Positions 33,931-42,969 of a stretch of 59,030 bases of DNA are shown piece after piece; the stretch's first letter is position 1; each line of letters begins with the position of its first letter. This stretch comes from Bdellovibrionaceae bacterium UBA6776. Lineage in GTDB: Bacteria; Bdellovibrionota; Bdellovibrionia; Bdellovibrionales; UBA1609. The notes below the pieces were generated by a model. The model was not told the DNA's origin and made no database searches. It saw only the letters and a program-made list of their open reading frames with translations. The translations under genes and the position numbers were made by a program. Location: the NCBI GenBank assembly GCA_002453155.1, contig DKGG01000010.1:1-59030 (forward strand), written 5' to 3'.

Positions 33931-34707
33931 TTATTCGGAGTCGGTTAAAGTGTCCGTCATCCAACTTTGAAAATCAGGCCATTTAGGCTTCCACTCCAGA
34001 ACCTCGCGGGTCCATTGATTTTGGCAGCGTTTTCCCGTGTCTTTGGAGTTTTCATATTCGACGTTTTGCGCTTGAGCCTCTCCGAGGACCCATTTGGCAA
34101 ATTCCTCTTTTGTAAGAGGACTTCCATCACATCCCAAATAGGTGAAACCACATTGTCCCTTTAAGAGAGCTTGAACCGCCAGGTGGGCCGCGTCGCTCGT
34201 GTGAATGAGGTTTAGAAAAGAGGTTTTCGAGGACCTTATTTTCATTGTTTTTCTGAGGTGGTGGTGTGGGCCGCTTACGTGATTGTATAGGCCCGCTAGC
34301 CTCAAAACAGATCCTTTCTCGTTGCGAACTCTTTCTTCGATGGGGAAAAGTTTGCTCTCTGGATTTAAATCCGACTGCTCTTTCACCCAGCCCGTTTTAT
34401 TTTCAAGATAAACAGAAGTGGAGGATATAAAGATGAATTGTCCATTTTGATTCCACATTTTAAGCGCTTGGGTTACCAGGTCTAAATAGTCAGGGGTTGG
34501 CGGGACCGAGAACAACACGTAGGGAGTCGTGGGGAGCCCTTCACTGCTTGCAAGCAAAGGAATGGTGTCTAACGCTTTTAAGTCTGAATGCCTTTGATCA
34601 GTTTGAGTGATGGCAAAAACCTTTGCGTCTGGAAACTTCGATTTCCACAAGGCCGCAACCTCAGCCCCTAAATTTCCTGCTCCAAACACCGTTAAGTTTT
34701 TATTCAT
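33931..34707 (-). CDS. NAD(P)-binding SDR-type epimerase-like protein
   Basis: 258 residues from the ATG at 34707 (AAGGAG...GGGG upstream). Rossmann start LTVFGAGNLGAEVAALW, a middle FIFISSTSVY (the catalytic-like Ser/Tyr), and RLAGLYN and HTSDAAHLAVQALLK typical of extended SDR proteins of the YeeZ type. The substrate is unknown. Lone gene, divergent from osmC. Confidence 0.8.
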   Translation of the reverse strand: MNKNLTVFGAGNLGAEVAALWKSKFPDAKVFAITQTDQRHSDLKALDTIPLLASSEGLPTTPYVLFSVPPTPDYLDLVTQALKMWNQNGQFIFISSTSVYLENKTGWVKEQSDLNPESKLFPIEERVRNEKGSVLRLAGLYNHVSGPHHHLRKTMKIRSSKTSFLNLIHTSDAAHLAVQALLKGQCGFTYLGCDGSPLTKEEFAKWVLGEAQAQNVEYENSKDTGKRCQNQWTREVLEWKPKWPDFQSWMTDTLTDSE

Positions 34708-34818
34708 ATCAAACCCCTTCTCCTTAGTCCTTAAAAACACAGTTGAGCTTTTCCCGCCCCAGGATTACGATCTAAAAGTCATCCCACACAACAAGGACGC
34801 ACAACAAGGAAAAGCCTC

Positions 34819-35217
34819 GTGAAAACTGTGACCACACATAGCCTCGGCACTGACTACCAAGAAACTCTCAAAATCGGAGATTTTGAAATTCTTCTGGACT
34901 CCGAAGTGGAGACCGGTGGCGGAGACAAAGGGCCCACTCCACACGATCTGCTTACCGGTGCCCTTCTCGGATGCAAGTCCATGACCATGCGAATGTACGC
35001 CAAGCGCAAAGGTTGGGACCTCACGGGCTTAAAACTTTCTGCCAACCAAATCAAAGTGGATCGCAAACACACTCGCTTCGAAGTTCAAATCCAATTTCCC
35101 GATCACCTGGATCAAGAACAAAAGGACCGCTTGATCGACATTTCTGGTCGCTGTCCCGTGCACTTGAGCATCGTTGGTCAAGTGGATATTGAAGCCAAAG
35201 AGGCTCCTGTCGATTGA
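34819..35217 (+). CDS. OsmC family protein
   Basis: 132 residues from GTG 34819, with AAGGAAAAG upstream. The OsmC/Ohr fold is clear: GGGDKGPTPHDLLTGALLGCKSMTMRMYAKRKGW with a first conserved Cys, and ISGRCPVHLSIVG with the second. Such proteins reduce organic peroxides with two Cys. The stop overlaps the ankyrin gene start by one base. Confidence 0.9.
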   Translation: MKTVTTHSLGTDYQETLKIGDFEILLDSEVETGGGDKGPTPHDLLTGALLGCKSMTMRMYAKRKGWDLTGLKLSANQIKVDRKHTRFEVQIQFPDHLDQEQKDRLIDISGRCPVHLSIVGQVDIEAKEAPVD

Positions 35218-36149
35218 TGAGAAACTCCCTCCAACTGCTTTTTGGAATTTTGCTTCTTTCGGTGCTCAGCACCTCCTGCACCAGTGCCTCGAAAAAATCC
35301 ACCTCCCCTCAAACACCCGAGGAGATGGAGTCCGAAAAAGAAATTCTTGAAGATCCTTACGCTCCAATGGTTTCTGCGGCGGCCAAGAATGAACTGCAAA
35401 AAGTAAAAGACTATCTCAAAGGGGGAATGGACCCCAACCAAGCTTCCATCCATGGAGTGACGCCACTGATGGTGGCCGCCAGAAAAGGCCACTTGGAAAT
35501 GGTTCAATTGCTCATAAAAAATGAAGTCTTTGTGGACCTCCGGGATCAAGATGGCGCCACCGCTCTTCAGTATGCCGTCCTCGGAAAACAAGCCGATACC
35601 GTCAAAGCACTTCTTGAGGCCGAAGCCAGTCCCAATCAGCGGGACAGTTTCAATCTCTCTCCCACAATGATGGCCACCCGATTTTCCACTCCCGAAGTTT
35701 TAAAGCTGCTTCTTCAAAAAGGAGGAGATCCTCAAGCTGCCGATGAAAACGGTTGGAGCAGCCTGTACTTTTCCATCCCTCGAGGAGACATTGAAATCCT
35801 CAATCTGTTGATTTCAAAAGGTGCAAAAATCAATCAACAAGACATTCAAGGCCGCTCTCCACTATTCACTGCCATCGAGTACAAGCAACTGGGATTTGCA
35901 GAAATTTTCCTTAAACATGGAGCCGATCCCAACCTGGCCGATCAAGACGGAACCACTCCCCTTCATTTGGCCATTTACCTTAAAAACTCTGCCCTCATCG
36001 GAAAACTGCTTCAAGCGGGCGCGAACCCAAGGCTTAAAAACAAAAAAAATCAAAGCCCCATCGATTTGGCGAAACTTCTGAAGTTCACCGACATCGTTCA
36101 AATTTTGGAACGGGCCCCTTACAAATCTGACCAAGGTCCAGAGAGCTAA
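35217..36149 (+). CDS. Ankyrin-repeat lipoprotein
   Basis: 310 residues. The lipoprotein signal ends VLSTSC. From about residue 65 there are about seven ankyrin repeats with the usual G-TPLMVAARKGHLEMVQLL and DGATALQYAVLGKQADTV pattern, ending PIDLAKLLKFTDIVQIL. It is translationally coupled to osmC. Periplasmic ankyrin proteins are sometimes found beside peroxide-detoxifying enzymes, so it may support OsmC or protect it; that is inference. Confidence 0.85.
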   Translation: MRNSLQLLFGILLLSVLSTSCTSASKKSTSPQTPEEMESEKEILEDPYAPMVSAAAKNELQKVKDYLKGGMDPNQASIHGVTPLMVAARKGHLEMVQLLIKNEVFVDLRDQDGATALQYAVLGKQADTVKALLEAEASPNQRDSFNLSPTMMATRFSTPEVLKLLLQKGGDPQAADENGWSSLYFSIPRGDIEILNLLISKGAKINQQDIQGRSPLFTAIEYKQLGFAEIFLKHGADPNLADQDGTTPLHLAIYLKNSALIGKLLQAGANPRLKNKKNQSPIDLAKLLKFTDIVQILERAPYKSDQGPES

Positions 36150-36181
36150 AAACCTGGCCCCATCAAACCGATAAGTCTTCT

Positions 36182-36787
36182 ATGAACGCCGCACTTCGAA
36201 AATTCATCAATCGTGCGCCCAGGTATGTGTTGCGACCCACGGACAACCAGGTCATGCGCTTTTCAAAAGAAGAGGGCTCAGGAGTCTTTCGCACGCGGTT
36301 ACTGAATCTCTCGGAAACAGGAGCGGCATTCTTGGTCGACCGAAGCATGCGCCCTGAAATTGGTGACTTAATAAAAGTGGAAATTCCCGTTCCCGGTTTG
36401 GATCAAATTGCATGGTTTGGCAGAGTCGTCCGGTTGGAATCCTATGAGGGAAATTCTTGGTGGTCTGAACCAGACCCCTTTGTGGACGAAGAAAAAATCA
36501 TGGTGGCTGTTCACTTTCATGATCTGCCACTGGGACACCGAAAAGCCATCAAACAAGGTCTTGAAAAGCAATTTCTCGAAGAGCTCAAAGAGCGCCGTTT
36601 GCGACAGCAAATGTATTTAAAACATGTCTTCTTGGAAAATGTTTACAAATACTCCGGATACATTCTTCTCTCGATCGCAAGCTTTGCCCTCCTCTACTAC
36701 CTCTCTCTTCCCAACAAAAATTACGATGCGAAGAGAGGAGCTCCATGGGGCCACCGCTACAAAATTTTTAATTTTGAAGATCAATAG
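36182..36787 (+). CDS. PilZ-domain protein with C-terminal membrane segment
   Basis: 201 residues. RAPRYVLRP, FRTRLLNLSETGAAFLVD (NLSETG, the PilZ second motif) and a strand-rich body (GDLIKVEIPVP, AWFGRVVRLE) indicate a PilZ fold, which often binds cyclic di-GMP. A helix follows and then a membrane segment (SGYILLSIASFALLYYL, about 160-180). Arg residues fitting the RxxxR motif occur at the N-terminus. The 3' end overlaps the convergent aat gene by 20 bases. Confidence 0.75.
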   Translation: MNAALRKFINRAPRYVLRPTDNQVMRFSKEEGSGVFRTRLLNLSETGAAFLVDRSMRPEIGDLIKVEIPVPGLDQIAWFGRVVRLESYEGNSWWSEPDPFVDEEKIMVAVHFHDLPLGHRKAIKQGLEKQFLEELKERRLRQQMYLKHVFLENVYKYSGYILLSIASFALLYYLSLPNKNYDAKRGAPWGHRYKIFNFEDQ

Positions 36788-37448
36788 TTAATGGATTTTT
36801 TTGAGCATCTCTTAGACGTCTCAAAAAATCTCTTTTCGAAATGTATTTTCCACCAAACTGTTTACTGACTGTGGAAACCATCTGCAAATCAATCCACTTC
36901 AATCCTTTTTCTTCCAAGGACTGAACCAAATAAACCAAAGCCACTTTAGATGCCGGAGAAACCTTAAAGAACATGCTTTCCGCAGAGAACACTCCTCCCA
37001 CATAGACTCCATACACGCCACCGACCAATTCCTCTTCCCGCCACACTTCCACAGAGTGGGCATAACCCGCCTTATGGAAGTCCACATAAGCCTTTAACAA
37101 TTTATCTGTAATCCAAGTTCCCTGCTCATTCTTTCGAGCCATCGTCTGGCAACCGCGAATCACACCTTCGAAGTTTTGATCCCAGGTGCAAGTGAACGAA
37201 TTTTTACTCAGCTCTTTCTGCAAACTTCGAGAAATATGAAATTCATTAAAATCCAACACGCCCCGTTCGTCTGGAGAGAACCACAACAAAGGCATCCCTT
37301 CATGGGGCCAAGGAAAAATCCCAAAGGAATAGGCCTCGAGCAAATGAGAAACGGTGGGCTCTAAGCCCACGGCAACAATCCCACCCTCCAAACTGTCTAA
37401 AGGCGACGGAAAAATTCGCCGCTCTTTTATGTGAGTCAGCTTTGGCAA
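36768..37448 (-). CDS. aat: Leucyl/phenylalanyl-tRNA-protein transferase
   Basis: 226 residues. It adds Leu or Phe from tRNA to N-terminal basic residues, marking proteins for ClpAP. Landmarks are SFGIFPWPHEGMPLLWFSPD and FHKAGYAHSVEVW, GGVYGVYVGGVFSAESMF and KWIDLQMVS. Its start overlaps the recQ stop by 13 bases. Confidence 0.93.
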   Translation of the reverse strand: MPKLTHIKERRIFPSPLDSLEGGIVAVGLEPTVSHLLEAYSFGIFPWPHEGMPLLWFSPDERGVLDFNEFHISRSLQKELSKNSFTCTWDQNFEGVIRGCQTMARKNEQGTWITDKLLKAYVDFHKAGYAHSVEVWREEELVGGVYGVYVGGVFSAESMFFKVSPASKVALVYLVQSLEEKGLKWIDLQMVSTVSKQFGGKYISKRDFLRRLRDAQKNPLTIDLQN

Positions 37449-38914
37449 TTGTCACACATCCCACAGGGCTCTTCAGGCCGCCCCAAAAAATAGTTGGCTA
37501 TAAACGACTTTCGACATTCGGAGGTCTGTACAAACTGAACCATGTTCAACAACTTCATCTGCAAGGACTTCTTGCGCGCTTCCGTGTCTTTGTAATCGGC
37601 CAGCAACTCCATGGATGGATCCAACAATCGAATCTTTTTAAAATTTCTTTGAGGCCACTCGATCAATCCAAAACGTTCAAAAAGATTCAATGTGGTTTCC
37701 AAGCGAAAATCATTTTTGTTTTTAAAACTCAATTGCTCTCGCAAATCATCAATGCTCAATGAGGGAATTTTTCTCTCCTCACGGACCAACCAGGTCAATG
37801 CGGTCTCCATATATTTGTAATCCGGAGTGGCCCACTCGATAAAACGCATTTGAGTTTCCAAATCTTCCGACGAATAAAGCAACTCACATTTTGAAGGTTG
37901 CCCATCTCGCCCCGCGCGCCCCACTTCTTGGTAGTAGGCTTCTAAGGATCCAGGCACCTCAAAGTGGATCACCTCTCTCACATCCTTCTTGTCCACTCCC
38001 AAGCCAAACGCCGGCGTGGCCAAAATCAACGAGGACTCTCCGGAAAGAAAACGGTTCTGATTTTTTCGCCGGAGGGAGTGAGGCAGATTTCCATGATAGG
38101 TCACATGATCCACTCCCTGCTTATCCAACTCCAGGGACAGCTTCTCCAGAGTCTGAATCAGGCTAAAGTAAATGATCGTCGGACCCGAAAAATTATGTTT
38201 CATAATCCAGGGCGTCTTTTCGTGGCTCTCCAGATTTTCCACCCCCAAAAACAAATTGGGTCGGTCCAAACCCAAATCAAAAGCTTGAGGATCCTTCATC
38301 CCCAAAACCTGGGAAATTTCCTCCCGAACAGGAAGAGGCGCCGTCGCCGTCAATGCCAGACAGGTGGGGTTTCCCAGTTGCCGGCGCACTTCTCCAAGTC
38401 TGGAAAATTCCGGTCGAAAATCATGTCCCCACTGGGCCACGCAATGGGCCTCGTCCACCACAAACAGACTGATCTCCTGCCCCTTTAAAGCCTCCCAGGT
38501 CTCCCGCTTCTTGAAGCGTTCAGGCGTCAAATAAAGCAGTTTGTATTTTCCTTCAGCAACTTCACTCAGCACTTTCTCCCTCTGAGAACGCTTCAAGCTG
38601 GAATTCACCAAAGCAAAGGGAAGCCCCCTTTTGAGGGCCTGATCCAACTGATCCCTCATCAAGGCCACCAGAGGCGAAATCACCAAGGTGATCCCCGGAA
38701 GAAGAACAGAGCTCATCTGATAAGTGAGGGATTTCCCCGATCCCGTGGGCCACAAAACCAAGCTGTCTTTGCCCTCCAGGACCCTCTGGATGACTTCGGC
38801 CTGCCCGGGCCGGAAGGCCTCCAAATCAAAGGATTTTTTCAAAGTTTTCTGCAGATTTTTTAGCTCCAAAGACAGCCTTCCTTTTGCACTTTCAAAAGAG
38901 TCATGATAACTCAT
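37436..38914 (-). CDS. recQ: RecQ-type ATP-dependent DNA helicase
   Basis: 492 residues if the ATG at 38914 is used; a longer frame to 39019 has no good start signal. Helicase motifs: WPTGSGKSLTYQ (Walker A), VDEAHCVAQWGHDFRPEF (DEAH plus aromatic loop), LALTATAP, and QEVGRAGRDGQPSKC. The end carries the RecQ zinc-binding Cys (PCGMCDNCQ), and the protein stops there, so there is no winged-helix/HRDC domain. This is a short RecQ form. Confidence 0.9.
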   Translation of the reverse strand: MSYHDSFESAKGRLSLELKNLQKTLKKSFDLEAFRPGQAEVIQRVLEGKDSLVLWPTGSGKSLTYQMSSVLLPGITLVISPLVALMRDQLDQALKRGLPFALVNSSLKRSQREKVLSEVAEGKYKLLYLTPERFKKRETWEALKGQEISLFVVDEAHCVAQWGHDFRPEFSRLGEVRRQLGNPTCLALTATAPLPVREEISQVLGMKDPQAFDLGLDRPNLFLGVENLESHEKTPWIMKHNFSGPTIIYFSLIQTLEKLSLELDKQGVDHVTYHGNLPHSLRRKNQNRFLSGESSLILATPAFGLGVDKKDVREVIHFEVPGSLEAYYQEVGRAGRDGQPSKCELLYSSEDLETQMRFIEWATPDYKYMETALTWLVREERKIPSLSIDDLREQLSFKNKNDFRLETTLNLFERFGLIEWPQRNFKKIRLLDPSMELLADYKDTEARKKSLQMKLLNMVQFVQTSECRKSFIANYFLGRPEEPCGMCDNCQS

Positions 38915-38965
38915 CTCTTTTGTTTTCTTAAGCACTCCATTTACAGATACTGAAAGGGACAGAAC

Positions 38966-41068
38966 ATGGCAAAAAAATGGGATATCAATAAGGTGCGAAA
39001 CATTGGGATTTCGGCCCACATCGACTCAGGAAAGACGACTCTGACTGAGCGAATTCTTTTCTATACCGGCCGAATTCACGCCATTCACGAAGTTCGTGGA
39101 AAAGACGGTGTGGGAGCCACAATGGATTCTATGGAACTCGAAAGAGAACGTGGAATTACCATTCAATCAGCGGCCACCAATGTGACCTGGAAAGATATCG
39201 AGATCAATATTATCGATACTCCCGGACACGTGGACTTTACCGTGGAAGTGGAAAGAGCCCTTCGCGTTCTGGATGGTGCTATTCTTGTTCTTTGTGGTGT
39301 TTCTGGAGTTCAATCTCAGTCCATCACTGTGGATCGCCAAATGCGCCGGTACAAAGTGCCTCGCATGGCCTTTATCAACAAATTGGATCGCGCTGGAGCA
39401 AACCCGTTCCGCGTTCTTCAAGCCCTTCGTGAAAAATTGCGACACAATGCTGCTTTGATGCAGATTCCAATCGGTGCAGAAGACAAATTGGAAGGTGTTG
39501 TAGATTTGGTCACCATGAAAGCCGTTTATTTCCGTGGAGACAATGGTGAAAATCTAGAGATCACAGACATTCCTGCTGATCTTCAGGATGACGCTAAAAA
39601 ATACCGCTCTGAATTGATTGGTAAAGCGGCGGATTTCGACGACGCTTTGGCGGAAAAATATTTGATGGAAGAAGAGCCCACTCAAGAGGAACTGATGGCG
39701 GCCATCCGCAAGGGAACTTTGAGCTTGGATTTGACTCCTGTGTTTATGGGTTCTGCCTATAAAAACAAAGGGGTTCAACTTCTTCTAGATGGAGTTGAAA
39801 GCTACCTTCCTTCTCCTGCAGAAATGAAGTACGAAGGTTTGGATTTGGACAACAACGAAGAACCGGTTGCTTTGAAAGCCGACTCAGAAGCTCCCACCGT
39901 GGCTTTGGCGTTCAAACTGGAAGACGGCCGATTCGGTCAGTTGACCTACATGAGAGTTTATCAAGGAACCTTGAAAAAAGGCGATTTCATCACCAACGTA
40001 ACCAACGGCAAGAAAGTAAAAATTCCTCGCTTGGTTCACATGCATGCCGACTCCATGCAAGACATTGAGCAAGCTCGTGCCGGTGATATTGCGGCCCTTT
40101 TCGGAATTGACTGTGCCTCTGGTGACACCTTCACCGATGGAACCAAAAACATTGCAATGACTTCTATGTTTGTTCCAGATCCGGTGATTTCTTTGGCCGT
40201 GGCACCAAAAGACAAATCTCAAGCGGACAACTTTTCAAAAGCTCTTCAAAAGTTCCGAAAAGAAGATCCCACTTTCCGCGTTCACAGAGATGAAGAGTCC
40301 AACGAGACCATCATTTCTGGAATGGGTGAGCTTCACTTGGAAGTTTACATTGAGCGTATGAAACGTGAATTTAAAGTGGATGTGGTTTCTGGTCAGCCTC
40401 AAGTGGCGTACAGAGAAACCATCACCAAAGCCACACCGTTCGATTACACTCACAAAAAGCAAACCGGTGGTTCTGGTCAGTTTGCGAAAGTGATGGGTGA
40501 GTTCGAACCTTTGGAAGTTGCAGATAAAACTTACGAATTTGTGAACAAAATTGTGGGTGGTAAAATTCCTCGTGAATACATTCCTGCTGTGGACAAAGGT
40601 TTTGTCGAACAAATGACAAAAGGTCTTTTGATTGGTGCACCTATTGTAGGTGTGAAAGCCACTTTGGTGGACGGTGCTTACCATGATGTGGATTCCAGTG
40701 AAATGGCCTTCCGTATTTGTGCGATGACAGCCTTCCGTGAAGCTTACCACGCTGCAAGTCCTGCGGTTCTTGAACCCATCATGAAGCTTGAAGTTCAAGC
40801 TCCTGAAGAGTTCCAAGGAAATGTTATGGGTCAAATCAACCAACGCCGTGGAATGATCAACGGAACACAAACTCAAGAAGGCTTTGTGGTGGTTGAAGCT
40901 CAGGTGCCTTTCTCTGAAATGTTTGGGTACTCCACAGAATTGCGATCTGCCACTCAAGGTAAAGGCGAGTTTACTATGGAGTTCTCTCACTACGCTCAAG
41001 CACCACGAAACGTGCAAGAAGAGCTTGTGAAAGAATACCAAAAGAAGCGCGCGGAAGAGAACAAGTAG
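38966..41068 (+). CDS. fusA: Elongation factor G
   Basis: 700 residues. GTP-binding motifs AHIDSGKTT, DTPGHVDF and NKLDR are all present, followed by domains II-V. It promotes ribosomal translocation. The switch region reads RGKDGVGATMDSMELERE, the form seen in mitochondrial EF-G1 and the spd-type EF-G of spirochaetes, planctomycetes and deltaproteobacteria rather than the usual EHGAATMDWMEQE. AAAGGGAC precedes the ATG. It heads a fusA-dcd-CBS-cutA-pyrE row. Confidence 0.95.
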   Translation: MAKKWDINKVRNIGISAHIDSGKTTLTERILFYTGRIHAIHEVRGKDGVGATMDSMELERERGITIQSAATNVTWKDIEINIIDTPGHVDFTVEVERALRVLDGAILVLCGVSGVQSQSITVDRQMRRYKVPRMAFINKLDRAGANPFRVLQALREKLRHNAALMQIPIGAEDKLEGVVDLVTMKAVYFRGDNGENLEITDIPADLQDDAKKYRSELIGKAADFDDALAEKYLMEEEPTQEELMAAIRKGTLSLDLTPVFMGSAYKNKGVQLLLDGVESYLPSPAEMKYEGLDLDNNEEPVALKADSEAPTVALAFKLEDGRFGQLTYMRVYQGTLKKGDFITNVTNGKKVKIPRLVHMHADSMQDIEQARAGDIAALFGIDCASGDTFTDGTKNIAMTSMFVPDPVISLAVAPKDKSQADNFSKALQKFRKEDPTFRVHRDEESNETIISGMGELHLEVYIERMKREFKVDVVSGQPQVAYRETITKATPFDYTHKKQTGGSGQFAKVMGEFEPLEVADKTYEFVNKIVGGKIPREYIPAVDKGFVEQMTKGLLIGAPIVGVKATLVDGAYHDVDSSEMAFRICAMTAFREAYHAASPAVLEPIMKLEVQAPEEFQGNVMGQINQRRGMINGTQTQEGFVVVEAQVPFSEMFGYSTELRSATQGKGEFTMEFSHYAQAPRNVQEELVKEYQKKRAEENK

Positions 41069-41072
41069 TCCC

Positions 41073-41615
41073 ATGATTCTTTCGGACAACACTCTTAAAG
41101 ATATGATCGAAAAAGCGGAGTTGACTGTAACTCCGCTGACTGAAGAATCCATTCAACCTGCATCCATCGACTGCCGCCTGGGAAACCATTTCTTGGTGGT
41201 GGAAGATCGACAAATGCAGACCATCGATTTGAATTCGGAGATCATTTATCGAGAAATTGAGGGGGATTCGATCACGATTCCTCCTCACTCTTTTTTATTG
41301 GCAACCACATTGGAATCCGTAAAACTTCCGGACAACTTAACTGCTTTTGTGGAAGGTCGAAGCTCCATTGGACGCATTGGTCTTTTCATTCAAAATGCAG
41401 GTTGGGTCGACCCTGGTTTTGAAGGTCAAATCACTCTTGAACTGTACAATGCCAACTCCCTTCCCATTCGGTTGGAAGCGGGCCGCCGCATTTGTCAGTT
41501 GGTTTTTTGCCGCATGGATCAGGTGGCTTCTGTCCCTTACCGTGGAAAATATCAGAATCAAAAAAGAGCCACTGGAAGCCAGGTCTTCAAAGATTCTGAA
41601 GCCTCTCGAACTTAG
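41073..41615 (+). CDS. dcd: dCTP deaminase
   Basis: 180 residues. It converts dCTP to dUTP (some members go on to dUMP). The trimeric dUTPase-like fold is shown by PASIDCRLG, VEGRSSIGRIGLFIQNAGW, VDPGFEGQITLEL and a C-terminal YRGKYQNQK. It starts five bases after fusA. A 9-bp hairpin (41114-41122 with 41129-41137) lies about 40 bases into the gene. Confidence 0.93.
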   Translation: MILSDNTLKDMIEKAELTVTPLTEESIQPASIDCRLGNHFLVVEDRQMQTIDLNSEIIYREIEGDSITIPPHSFLLATTLESVKLPDNLTAFVEGRSSIGRIGLFIQNAGWVDPGFEGQITLELYNANSLPIRLEAGRRICQLVFCRMDQVASVPYRGKYQNQKRATGSQVFKDSEASRT

Positions 41616-41621
41616 GACAAT

Positions 41622-42146
41622 ATGGACTTATTTCGCTTAGTAAAACGTGGCCTTCCTTTCCTCAAAAATGAACAGGAAGCGCCCATGGCGAAAACCAAAT
41701 CTTTTGCCTCTTATGAGCCTCTCTTAGAAAGGCTTGAAGAGTTGGAAGGCCTTAAGGTCAAAGACATTATGATTCCCCGTTCGGTCATTGAAGGGATCGA
41801 CATCGATCTTCGCACCGACAAAATGGATCAACTCCTCGAAGACAAACCCGCTCACCTTTTGATTTACAAAGGGGACTTAGACCATGTGGTCGGTTGGCTC
41901 ACTTTACGGGAAGTTCGCGACCATATCGAATCCGGAGAGTTGAGTGAAGACGACTGCCGGGACATCGGAAAGGTCTCGGAGAATTTAAGTCTTAAAGATT
42001 TGTTTCTTCGCTTTGTGGCCATTTCTCACCCCATCCTTTTGGTTCTAGACAGCAATGGCCACACGGCAGGACTGGTTTCATTAAAATCTCTGTTGGATTC
42101 TTTTTTTGGATTCAAAATTCAGCCTGATGAACAAATCTCTCAGTAA
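41622..42146 (+). CDS. Paired CBS-domain protein
   Basis: 174 residues. Two CBS domains: KVKDIMIPRSVIEGIDIDL, then LIYKGDLDHVVGWLTLREV; and the second with ISHPILLVLDSNGHTAGLVS. This resembles the CBS pair of CorC/HlyC transporters without the rest of the protein. Such domains bind adenosine nucleotides. It starts six bases after dcd and overlaps cutA. Confidence 0.85.
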   Translation: MDLFRLVKRGLPFLKNEQEAPMAKTKSFASYEPLLERLEELEGLKVKDIMIPRSVIEGIDIDLRTDKMDQLLEDKPAHLLIYKGDLDHVVGWLTLREVRDHIESGELSEDDCRDIGKVSENLSLKDLFLRFVAISHPILLVLDSNGHTAGLVSLKSLLDSFFGFKIQPDEQISQ

Positions 42147-42456
42147 AATTATTTTTTGCTATTCGCCTTTTCCCAATCGTGAAGAGGCTCTAAACATTGC
42201 AAAAAAATTGAAAGACCAAAAACTTATCGCCTGCGCAAATGTTCTTTCAGAGGGTACCTCTGTTTTCGAATGGGACGGGCAAATTCATGAGGACGCCGAA
42301 GTTTACGTGGTCTTTAAGACCACTTTGGAAAGGTCCGAAGATTTTGTGCGCACCTTGGAAGAGCTTCATCCCTACGAGGTTCCCGCAATTGTGGTTCTTG
42401 AGGCTCAGGCGAATTTGAGTTATGCCCAATGGGTGAAAGAGCAGGTGACATCATGA
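42127..42456 (+). CDS. cutA: CutA-like divalent cation tolerance protein
   Basis: 109 residues from the ATG at 42127, inside the end of the CBS gene. Landmarks are IIFCYSPFPNREEALNIAKKL, LIACANVLSEGTSVFEWDG, EVYVVFKTTLERSEDF and LHPYEVPAIVVLEA, all typical of the small trimeric CutA1. There is little ribosome-binding signal, so coupling to the CBS gene is likely. Confidence 0.9.
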   Translation: MNKSLSKIIFCYSPFPNREEALNIAKKLKDQKLIACANVLSEGTSVFEWDGQIHEDAEVYVVFKTTLERSEDFVRTLEELHPYEVPAIVVLEAQANLSYAQWVKEQVTS

Positions 42457-42962
42457 ACATTCAAGAATTGGAATCCAAAGTCATTGAAATCTGTCGCTTG
42501 GAAGGAGAATTTCTTCTGCGATCAGGCCAAACCGCAACTCACTACTTCGACAAATACCGCTTTGAATCTCAACCCACATTGCTCAAACCCATCGCCGAAT
42601 TTTTGAAAGACAAAATTCCAGCGGGAACCGAGGTCTTGGCGGGTCTTGAAATGGGAGGCATTCCCATCGCAACTGCTTTGTCCCTAGAAACCGGAATCCC
42701 CGCGGTTTTCGTACGTAAAAAGGCCAAAGAATATGGAACCTGCAAGATTGCGGAAGGCCTTGGATCTTTGGAAGGAAAAAAAGTTTGCATCGTCGAAGAC
42801 GTGATCACCACTGGCGGCCAAGTTCTACTGAGCGCCAAAGACCTTCGCGATGAAGGTGCTGTGGTTGAAAATGTTTTGTGCGTAATTTTGCGAAATCCCG
42901 ACGCCATCGAAAAGATGAAAGCCGAAGGCCTAAGCCTCAACCACCTCTTCCAACCCCGCTAA
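42453..42962 (+). CDS. pyrE: Orotate phosphoribosyltransferase
   Basis: 169 residues, overlapping cutA by ATGA. It transfers phosphoribosyl from PRPP to orotate. Landmarks are GEFLLRSGQTATHYFDKYR, VLAGLEMGGIPIAT and the PRPP motif VCIVEDVITTGGQ. A companion pyrC lies at 30.7 kb. Confidence 0.93.
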   Translation: MNIQELESKVIEICRLEGEFLLRSGQTATHYFDKYRFESQPTLLKPIAEFLKDKIPAGTEVLAGLEMGGIPIATALSLETGIPAVFVRKKAKEYGTCKIAEGLGSLEGKKVCIVEDVITTGGQVLLSAKDLRDEGAVVENVLCVILRNPDAIEKMKAEGLSLNHLFQPR

Positions 42963-42969
42963 AAAGTAC

